The notes under the pieces are model-generated. The model saw only the letters and a program-made list of their open reading frames with translations, made no database searches and was not told the DNA's origin. Shown here in pieces: positions 55,537 to 64,000 of a DNA stretch of 64,000 bases (positions are counted from its first letter, which is position 1; each line of letters opens with the position of its first letter). Both the position numbers and the translations under genes were made by a program. Source of the stretch: Euphorbia lathyris (taxonomy: Eukaryota; Streptophyta; Magnoliopsida; Malpighiales; Euphorbiaceae). The stretch covers positions 13,529,001 through 13,593,000 of the forward strand of contig NC_088913.1 in NCBI RefSeq assembly GCF_963576675.1. The letters are read 5' to 3'.

Positions 55537-56875
55537 TGTTGGTCCCTTATAACGTAACAAGTTAGTTCCAAGGGGGGGATAGGAACTATTTAAAATTTTG
55601 TACGTTGAGGCTGACTTCTTTTTCTTTGAAAAAGGTTTACACAGCGCGCTGAGTAAACTTAAGACACTAGCTTAGTCAACTGGTGACTAAATCAGCTTCT
55701 TTCCTTGAGTCAGGAGATAGCACTTGAGTCTATTCCTGAACTCAGATACTCAATGCACACAACTCAGCGTGACCTCTTTACTTAGTCAGTTTTTAAGCAA
55801 GCAATATATATATCAAAGGAGTTTAAGGTTAGAAAGATGTTACTCAGCAGATTTATCTAGGTTCAGCCTCTATGCCTATGTCCTGTCCCCGGAACACGTT
55901 CCGAGCTTTCGAATTCTCTACTGAGCTCTTTAAAGGTAGAGCACCAAACCTTTTACAACTAGAAGCTGAGTATAACAAGAGTACCTTCCTCTATACCTCT
56001 ACTCACTCTTATTCTACCGCTGAGTACTATAACCGAGTACTCAGCCTCTCCTTTCTATTTCTAGAATTGATAATAAGATTGTCCTAAACAACAATTGCTA
56101 AGACACTTTAGATTATTGGAAATCACTCTAGACTTTTACACAATAATCTGGAAATTGGTGTAAGTATTTGCTTTGCTTTTTCTCACAGAACTTCAAGTGT
56201 AAATTTGGTCAGCGTAATGGCTAGTTGAAGATCTGCATCGAATGAAGCAACTGAAAGGCCTATTTATAGTGACACTTGAGGCATTCAGTGATTTCGAATT
56301 TCGAAATAACCGTTGGAGGGAAACGGCTTGATGTCGTTGTCACTCGGTACACACTCAGTGCCGTTGACCAATCAGATTCTTGCATCTTCTGTCTTCGGTC
56401 AGTGATGAGCAGCTTTTGGTCAGTCCAGCAGAATGTCTCTCCTTTTATGGCAAAGTCAACCAGACAGCTTTCTGTGTCTTCTGAACTTTACCCGAAGTCG
56501 AAATACTTTGTCTGGAAGTTGCTCTTGCTCAGCTGCTGTCTTGTACTCTTTGTCGTTCAACTCAGAAGCTTTGTTCCGAAGTAGTCAAGGAAGGTCTTCT
56601 CGGTCCTTCTCATGCTGAGCTGCGTTTTATCAACAACGACAGCGTTTTGCTTACACGGGCCGAGTGGTCTTGATCTGTTTTGACTTGGGCCTTTGACTTT
56701 CTTTTGGGCCTTTAGCCTTTTAATATTTGTGTCTTATAAATAAGTAACTTAACATTGAACAAACACATTAGTATAATAAATCAAAGCATTTAAACTTAGT
56801 GTGTTTAGAATATTTTTTAATCATATACTTAAATAATTTTGTCAAATCAAAATCATGTGGAAAGGTGTTTCAACA
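55537..56875 (-). repeat. Sirevirus 3' LTR
   Basis: 1339 bp, from TGTTGAAACACC (56875) to GGGACCAACA (55537) on the minus strand. The partial LTRs at 25635-25968 and 28857-29546 share both ends. It is dense in GCTGAG/CTCAGC. An apparent TATA-like CTATAAATAG lies near 56260. Confidence 0.9.
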
Positions 56876-56973
56876 AACTCCCCCATTTTGATGTTGGCAA
56901 AACTATTCAGTGAAGAACTCAGTGTTGAGCTCCCCCATGATAGTTGACCTTTTATAACTTAATAAACTCCCCC
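56876..56973 (-). other. Multiple polypurine tracts
   Basis: The minus strand reads AATGGGGGAGTT directly before the LTR (56876-56887), with further ATGGGGGAGC (about 56929) and ACGGGGGAGT (about 56965) runs upstream. Such repetition is known from sireviruses. Confidence 0.75.
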
Positions 56974-57382
56974 GTAAGGGTTGAGCTACTGACTCAGTTT
57001 TACTCTAAACATTTTAAGGTTTAATTGAGTAAGTCCTGGGTCAGTTTTTCAGATAAAGGTCAGCTCATGGAACATATTCTATTAACTCAGTTTTAAGCGG
57101 AAGATTTAACTATCAGAGAGCGCTGAGTATATTGTTGTTCAATGAGTCTTATAAGACAATGTTTTATAGCATGCAAGACAGTGTTAACAGCATACAATCA
57201 ATAAACATTATAAATGATAAACATAGTTGATGTATTTGAAGATGCAGAACATAAAACATAATAGCTCAGCATCACATAAGATTTTAATCAAGTTGAATAA
57301 TTAATGCAGGCATTGTATTAAGTTTAAAGTAGTCAGCATACATAAGCAAAATAAACATAGAAGATAAAACTAAGAAGTTGAG

Positions 57383-60295
57383 CTAGCTAGTTCTATTTCT
57401 TTTGCTCTTAGGCTTTTGCTGACTGCTCCCAACAGCATCCTCTTGCTGAGTTCTTCTAGCTTGTTCTTTCTCCCCCGTTTTGGCAGCATCGGGAGGAGGA
57501 GGAGGCCTGAAAGAGCTTGTTTGGACAGCGTCAGTAATTTTAGCTGACATGTTTTTAAGCTTGAGGGTGCTTGCATTTATGCCATCAAAAATAATGACAC
57601 CCTCTTCCAGTACATCTTTATCAACCTCGATGTTGGATGAGCTGAGCATACTCAGCACATATTCTTGTGATTTGCCTACCCAGGTTATAGTGTCCGTCAG
57701 CGCAGCAAATGCCTGATGAAACATTCTCAGTAGTGATGTGTCATAGTACTGACGCTGGACGTTGGAATGATGTATATGGGTGAAGGTATGTTGTGAGTAC
57801 TGGAGAATTTCGTTCTGCTTCAGTTGGTCAGTTTCCATCTCTTCCTTGTTTAGATTCAGCAAGCGAACAGCTTCGCCGATCTGCTCTACTGAGCATTGAG
57901 AGTAGGAAGCCAGCTGATCGTTAGTCTTTGCTTGCTCAGTTTGCAGCTGGTTGAATAGATGGTGGACTTCAGCTGAAGTGGCATACCCAGAATTCGCAAC
58001 TGACAAGGTTTGGAATTGTCCCTGAAGGGAGTTAAGGTGTTGAACCATAGTCAGCTGGAGTTCAGCCAGCTTTGTTATGGACTCCTGCTTTGGTTGTTGA
58101 GCTTGGATACTGGTCATGACACTCAGCAGGTCTTTTAGACCTCGAACCTCATTGAGAAGTTGAGTGACTTGTGAGAGCTGAGTGGACTCATTATCGGCAG
58201 ACCCAACAGCAATTTCTGAGGTCTGATGAAGGTCTTGGATCAAGGCCTGCGCCGAATTAATGATCCTTCTACTAGACTCAGTGGCAGTGAGATAGTTGTA
58301 TGAGCTTTCAGCAGTTTGACCAGTTGGTGGAGGTGTTAGGTTTAATTCAGCATTTGAAGTGCCAGCGGGGTCAGTGACTGGTCTTGGTGTTGCAATCTGC
58401 ACTTGTTCTGTTGGTTTGGGAAGTGATTGAACAGCAGCATTGGTGATAGGTTCAGAGTCAGGCTGAAGCTGACTTGTTGGTGAAGGTGGGATAGGTTCAG
58501 TGCTGCCTGGAGCAGGAATTTCCATAGTCGGCTGAGGACTAGGTTCAGCAGCGGCATCGAGAACTTACTCGGTGTTGGTCGGATTTTCAGAGGCATTTAA
58601 GTCGGCTTGTTCTTGTGGAAGAGAAACAGAGGCTTACTTTTCAGTTTGCTCTGGTAGAGGAGTAGAAGGTTTTCTGAAGAACTTTAGCTTGATACGTAAA
58701 GGATCATGGGTCAGTTCAGGTTGGTTTTCAGTAAAGTCCAAAATTGTAGTCTGATGTGCCTTTACAAGTCTTCTTCTTTTTCCCTGAGTTCTTGAAGGAG
58801 TGGTATCAGCAGGACTTGAATGAGATGGAGAAGGTTCTCCCTGATCAGTATTGGGCTGTTCTGTGTGCTCAGCTTCTTCGTTTGCAGCCAACTCAGTGTT
58901 AGTTGGCTCAGCATCTTCCTCTTCACTTTCTGACTCAGTGTCACCCTGACCACTTTCTTCGTCAGATTGTTCTTGCTCATCATCCTGCTCTTCTTCCTCT
59001 AATTCTTCTTCTAGCTGGTCAATGAACTGATCATCCAGTTCAACTTCATCGTTCTGTTGCTCAGGGTCAACGCCTTGACTCTGGGCATAATGAGAGTTGA
59101 TGGGTACGAAGAAGCTAGTAGGTAGAGCATCAATTGGACTTAACTCCGAAGAGTTCTTCTGTTTCTTACTCAGTGATTCCTCATCAGCGTCTGCTCTTTC
59201 TTCTGCCTCAGGCACATCTTGCCTAGGTCTTTTCTCAGCTGACTTGGTCTCAGCTTGACCTTGCTGGGACTGAGCATCTGTTCCTTTGGATACAACTCTC
59301 AGTTTCTTTGGAGGAGGAACAGTTCCCTTAGAGGTGTTTTGCACAGCTTTCCTCTTCCTGTCAACGGGGGCCTTAGTCCTTCTGCTTTTCTTGACCACTG
59401 TTCCCTCAGCGGTCTGATCAGCACCACCTTTTGCTTTCTTAATTGGCTGATCAAATTTCAAGGCAAATAGGGCAGCGGCAGTGATCTCTGATCTTTGGGC
59501 CTTAGTTTCCCCCGATAGGTTCACTTGGTGGTCCAGGAGGATTTTGGTGATGAGTGAGCCCAGCCTTAGAGTTCCAGTGCTCCTTTGAAAGCCGGCGATT
59601 AAGAATACTGGCATGTTGATGGGTTTGTAGGTCAGCATATGCCATATGAAGCATTGCTCAAAGTTTGTTGCTGAGCTGGTGCAATTTATCTTCGGGAAGA
59701 TATAATTGGTCAGCAGGTAGTGTGCCATCTTTTGGTGTTAGCCCATTGAAGTACTGGAGATTTCTCCAGCATGGCCAGTAGGTTTGCAAAACGTAGTGGA
59801 GTACCCAGTGTTGTCCTGATCTCCAGACTTCCTAAGAATGGCTCCTTCATTCTTAAGTTTCAGAAGGCTGGCTAAGTAGGTGGGATTTATGAGGATGGTT
59901 TTGTCCTTCACCTTGGTGACTAAGCGGTCCTGGTTGTCATCAGCGACACGAAGGTGGTGGTAGAATTCCCTCACCAAGTCAGGGTAGGTAGGATCTCTTA
60001 TTGAGAACAGCTCGGTCCAGCCATTCTTTGAGATCCACTCACAGAATGGTTGCTCAATTTCCACAAATTCTTTCGAGAACCACCTTGAGTGGTCTATCTT
60101 GTATTCCCTGACGTTCTCATAGACCCTGGTATATGTTCGTTGCTTAGGTTTCTTCCCCTTGGAGGAGGTACCTTGGTCAGTCTGGGTTTGCTTGCTCGGT
60201 GTGGTAGCTTTGGTTTGATCATGCTGGGTAGGAGGCTTAGGGTTTCCAGCAGATTGGTGACCGGCATCGGAGATGTTTACAGAGACGTTCATCAT
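57383..60295 (-). pseudogene. Sirevirus third ORF (about 970 codons, three nonsense codons)
   Basis: One frame from the ATG at 60295 to 57383 is broken only by TAA codons at 59738-59740, 58634-58636 and 58565-58567. The N-terminal domain (YKIDHSRWFSKEFVEIEQPF, SKNGWTELFSIRDPTYPD, LINPTYLASLLKLKNEG, FIWHMLTYKPINMPVFL) is shared with the fragment at 27769. It is followed by a basic KR-rich part, a long Glu/Asp-rich stretch (about 59040-58850), Pro/Gln-rich linkers, a Gln/Leu-rich probable coiled coil (VTQLLNEVRGLKDLLSVM to LLNLNKEEMETDQLKQNEI) and a basic tail. No signal peptide or membrane span is visible, so an envelope role is not supported. Function unknown. Confidence 0.85.
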
Positions 60296-60798
60296 TTTCG
60301 CAGAGAAGATTTGAAGGATTTGAAGTTTTTGAGAGAGAAAGTATTAATGGCAGAGAATTCTGTAAGCCTAAAGAAATAAAGGTGGGGATTTTCCCACTAT
60401 TTATAGAGGTGAGAGATGGATCTTATCGAATCCATGTGTCAGTTTTGCCCTTGGGATATTCAACCGACAAGAATCCTGGCATTTGTGACACATTCGGCAC
60501 ATACGTCATCCTAGGTGGCTATACGCGTGCTTTTGCATTTAATGCAACGGATCAATTTACTCAGTGTGAGAATCCTAATCGTTCTATATTCTGAGTAGTC
60601 AGTTTTATACAAACGAATGGTTTAAGTAATTGGTTGCTCAGTTTGAGATAACTACTCAGTGCGCATATTTGCTCAGCATGTGATATTCATTCATTTAACA
60701 TTAAACACTCAGCATACATCTATTCACTCAGCAAGTAATAGCATAAATCATTCAGCATGATAATTCACTCAGCATGAATATATATTTAGAACTGGAAT
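60296..60798 (-). other. Sirevirus spacer between pol and third ORF
   Basis: Non-coding. CTCAG occurs seven times between 60560 and 60772. Its counterpart lies at 27257-27768, so the spacer is conserved in the family. Confidence 0.65.
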
Positions 60799-63700
60799 TT
60801 ACTGAAGAGGATTAAACATACCAATGGCTTCTCTCAGTATGCTGAACTGCTCACGAGCCAGTGGCTTCGTGAAGATATCCGCAAGCTGCTCATCCGTTGG
60901 GACATAGGTCAGCTTGATCTCACCCTTGAGTACATGGTCTCTAATGAAGTGATGTCTGATGCTGACATGCTTCATCCTGCTGTGCTGAATTGGGTTCTTT
61001 GATAGATCAATTGCACTTTTGTTGTCACATTTGACCTCAATTGTCTTTGTTTGAACACCATAGTCTTCAAGCTGTTGCTTAATCCATAGGACTTGAGCAA
61101 CACAGTTTCCAGCAACAATGTACTCAGCTTCAGTGGTAGACAAGGCTACTGACGCATGCTTCTTGGTGAACCAGGATACAAGATAGCTCCCTAGGAAGTG
61201 GCATCCTCTAGAGGTGCTTTTTCGTTCAAGCTTGTCTCGTCCATAGTCAGTGTCAGTGTATTCAATGAGTGTGAAATCATGCGTGTTGGGATACCATAAG
61301 CTTGCGTTCACTGAGCTTTGCAAATATCTAAGGATTCTTTTTACAGCTATGTAATGAGATTCCTTAGGGTTAGATTGATATCTAGCACAGTAGCATACTG
61401 AGAACTGAATGTCCGGTCTACTCGCTGTTAAGTAAAGCAGAGAGCCAATCATACCTCGGTACAACTTGCTGTCTACTGACTTACCATTCTCGTCAGCGCA
61501 TAGGACAGTGTCAGTGCCCATAGGAGTAGATATTGGCTTGCAATTTTCAAGATCATATTTCTTCAATATCTCCTTGGCATATTTAGCTTGACTGATGAAG
61601 ATGCCATTTTTTCCTTGTTTAATTTGAAGTCCAAGGAAGAAGTTGAGTTCTCCCATCATTGACATTTCAAACTCAGTCTGCATTTGTTTGCTAAATTCCT
61701 TGCACATTGACTCGTTAGTTGCACCAAAAATAATATCATCAACATAAATTTGAGCCAGTAGGGTATCTTTCCCCTTTCTCTTAATGAATAAGGTTGTATC
61801 AGCTTTGCCTCTGACATAATTTCTAGTCAGCAGGAAACTGGTCAGCCTCTCATACCAAGCACGTGGTGCTTGCTTGAGGCCGTACAGAGCCTTTTTGAGT
61901 TTATAAACATGGTTTGGGAACTTAGGGTCCTCAAACCCTGGAGGTTGGTTAACATAAACTTCCTCGTTTATAACTCCATTAAGAAACGCACTCTTAACAT
62001 CCATTTGAAATAATTTAAAGTTCATATAAGATTCATATGCACATAAGATTCTAATAGCCTCTAGCCTTTCCACTGGGGCAAAGGTCTCACTATAGTCAAT
62101 ACCTTCTTGCTGACTGTAGCCCTGAGCTACAAGTTGCGCTTTGTTCCTGACTACGTTCCCTTGTTCATCCAGCTTGTTGCGGAAGACCCATCTTGTTCCA
62201 ATGGTCTTCTGACTCCTTGGATGTGGCACTAGCTCCCATACATCATTTCTTCTAAATTGATCAAGTTCTTCTTGCATGGCGCTCATCCAGAATTCATCGT
62301 GCTCAGCTTCAGCGAAATTCTTTGGTTCCTGAACTGAGACGAAGGCTACGTTGCTGAGGTATCTCCTGAGTTGATTTGTTGTCATCAGGGTATTCTCAGC
62401 AACATCAAGAATAGCACTCTCTGAGTGTCCTCTTGGTATCCTTATCTCCTTTGGTAGATTGATGTCTTGTGCTGTCTATGTTTCAACAATCTCTGCAGGT
62501 GTAGACTGGTCAGTGAAAACAATTTTAGGTTCACTTTTACCTTTGGTCAGCCCTTGAGGGAATGACTCAGCGGCTGTATCTTGATCAGTGGGTACTGAGT
62601 GTGGATCATCCTCAGTCAGCGGCTGATATCTTCCTACAGGGTTAGTTTCATCGAACTCAACATGTACTGACTCTTCTAAAACTTGAGTTCGTTTATTGAA
62701 AACTCTGTATGCTTTGCTGTTTGTTGAGTAGCCTAAAAAGATAGCTTCATCAGCTTTTGAGTCAAACTTAGCTAAGCTATCTTTGGTATTCAAAATAAAA
62801 CATTTACAGCCAAAGGCACGAAAGTATCCAATATTGGGCTTTCGTCCTTTCCAAAGTTCGTAGGGAGTTTTCTTTAGTATAGGTCTAACAAGAGCCCTAT
62901 TAAGAATATAGCACGCTGTGTTGACAGCTTCTCCCCAAAAGTACTTTGGAAGCCTATGCTCACTCAGCATTGTCCTGGCTATTTCAACCAAGGTTCTGTT
63001 CTTCCTTTCAACAACCCCATTTTGTTGAGGCGTTCTAGGAGCAGAAAAATTATGGTCAATGCTGTTGGTTTCACAGAATTCAACAAACTGTTGGTTCTTG
63101 AATTCTCCACCATTATCACTTCGGATGTGAGCCAATTTTAGGTCTTTGTCATTTTCAAGTTTTCTTACCAAATTTGAAAATGTCTCAAAGGTCTCATCCT
63201 TGCTACTCAGCAAGATGATCCAAGTGTACCGAGAAAAGTCATCTACAATGACCAAGGAAAATCTTCTTCCACCCAAGCTCAGCGGCTGGACTGGACCGAA
63301 GAGATCCAAGTGTAGTAACTCTAATGGACGCTTAGTTGAGACAATGTTTTTACTATGAAAAGATTGTTTGGTTTGTTTTCCAGCTTGGCAAGCGTGGCAT
63401 ATTTGATCTTTTTCAAATTTAAGTTTTGGCAGTCCCTCAACCAATTGCTTTCTTGCTAATTTGGCCAGGAGGTCCATGCTTACATGACCAAGTCTCATGT
63501 GCCATAGCCAGGAATTTTCTTCCTTTGATACTAAGCATACAGTTTTTGAAAACTTTTTCTCTAAATTCAGCATGAAGACATTATCAATACGAGGGGCAGT
63601 TAATATTAACTCATTTGTTTTACCCTCGAATATTTTACATCCAGTGTCATCAAATATAACTTTTCTTCCATTGTCATATAGCTGAGCTACGCTGAGTAAG

Positions 63701-63891
63701 TTATATTTGAGTCCGCTGACTAGGGAGACAGACTCAATAGAAGGATTACCTCCAACGGTTCCTGACCCTACTATCTTACCCTTCTTGTTGTCTCCAAAAC
63801 TTACGCTTCCTCCTCGTTTACGCTCAAATGTGATGAACTGAGTTTCATCACCAGTCATATGCCTCGAGCATGCGCTGTCAATATACCACAT
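60799..63891 (-). pseudogene. Sirevirus pol: protease end, integrase, reverse transcriptase, RNase H
   Basis: One frame with a single TAG at 62476-62478. From MWYIDSACSRHMTGD at 63891, the protease-like start is followed by the integrase zinc finger (HMRLGHVS, CHACQAGKQ), core (LHLDLFGPV, IRSDNGGEFKN, NGVVERKNRTL with all three acidic residues) and PYELWKGRKP. After the TAG come reverse transcriptase (WVFRNKLDEQGNVVRNKAQL, MDVKSAFLNG, IYVDDIIFGAT) and RNase H (STTEAEYIVAGN, KCDNKSAIDLSKNP), ending at 60799. A TAA lies directly upstream of 63891, so gag-protease is separated or frameshifted there. Apart from these stops the catalytic sites look intact. Confidence 0.93.
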
Positions 63892-64000
63892 TTTTTACTT
63901 CTCAGCACACCTCAGGCTTACCTGCAATGTAACTAGTTACTTTTAGGTACCCAATTCTTTTTGGGTCCTGGCTTGTTAGGTTCAATAGGTAAAGCATCAT
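63892..64000 (-). pseudogene. Start of sirevirus gag/protease region, cut by window edge
   Basis: The minus strand encodes LPIEPNKPGPKKNWVPKSN, then a stop. KKIWVPK-type sequences lie at the gag-protease boundary in this family. The rest is outside the window. Confidence 0.6.

Larger units (their letters stand above)
55537..64000 (-). mobile_element. Sirevirus-type Copia retrotransposon (5' part outside the window)
   Basis: On the minus strand, from the right edge: protease/integrase, reverse transcriptase-RNase H, spacer, a third ORF, several polypurine tracts and the 3' LTR. A third ORF behind pol and repeated polypurine tracts ahead of the LTR are hallmarks of sireviruses (SIRE/Maximus). 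It is inserted in the L1 ORF1 relic. Gag, primer site and 5' LTR lie beyond 64000. Confidence 0.9.

Noticed and set aside
57383..60295. Envelope protein interpretation of the sirevirus third ORF
   Set aside because: No signal peptide, membrane segment or glycoprotein-like cysteine pattern is visible; it is reported as a third ORF of unknown function.

Overview
The window is nuclear DNA of a flowering plant, most likely a eudicot. It is AT-rich, its genes have spliceable introns, and it carries plant F-box families (F-box-associated and F-box/FBD/LRR), an Au-like SINE, L1 and RTE LINEs, Copia and Gypsy LTR elements primed by initiator tRNA-Met, and several families of small terminal-inverted-repeat DNA transposons. 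No prokaryotic or organellar features were seen.

Genes: one host gene looks intact, a three-exon F-box/FBD/LRR gene on the minus strand at 41580-43485 (521 codons with stop). Three paralogous F-box-associated genes, all on the minus strand, lie at about 4.4-5.5, 8.8-10.7 and 48.4-54.0 kb. The first is deleted and truncated. The second is decayed and carries a solo LTR. The third would be an open two-exon gene except for an RTE LINE inserted in its coding exon. A pair of broken copies of an unrecognised acidic protein lies at 6.8-7.1 and 36.2-36.7 kb, and an FBD exon remnant at 40.6 kb.

Layout: 1-11 kb holds mutator-like MITEs, a LINE tail, F-box relics, a TRIM element, a solo LTR and a SINE. 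11026-31916 is a single Ty3/Gypsy element (CRM-like, minus strand, TSD AAAAG) that has been nested into. Its 3' LTR is split by a solo LTR (11113-22351, TSD AATCC), which is itself split by a 9.5-kb Copia element (11892-21389, TSD GGAAC). Its gag-pol is split by a rearranged sirevirus-type Copia (25635-29546). 32-38.4 kb is a run of DNA transposons: nested PIF/Harbinger-like elements with a degenerate palindromic array, a CACTA element, a mutator-like MITE and an Emigrant-like element. 38-48 kb holds the intact FBD gene among old repeats. 49601-52879 is the RTE LINE, with an uninterrupted 976-residue ORF. 54.6-55.5 kb is an L1 ORF1 cut off by the 3' LTR of a second sirevirus, which runs off the right edge (55537-64000) and carries a third ORF downstream of pol.

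The F-box products would act as substrate receptors of SCF ubiquitin ligases. Everything else is selfish DNA whose insertion order can be read from target-site duplications and LTR divergence. No new cellular pathway was identified. The most interesting signals are the LINE-disrupted F-box gene with its empty-site paralogue, paired GC-rich dyads at about two helical turns inside the solo LTR, a cluster of perfect GC hairpins in the Copia leader, the sirevirus third ORF, and a palindromic low-complexity array inside a MITE.
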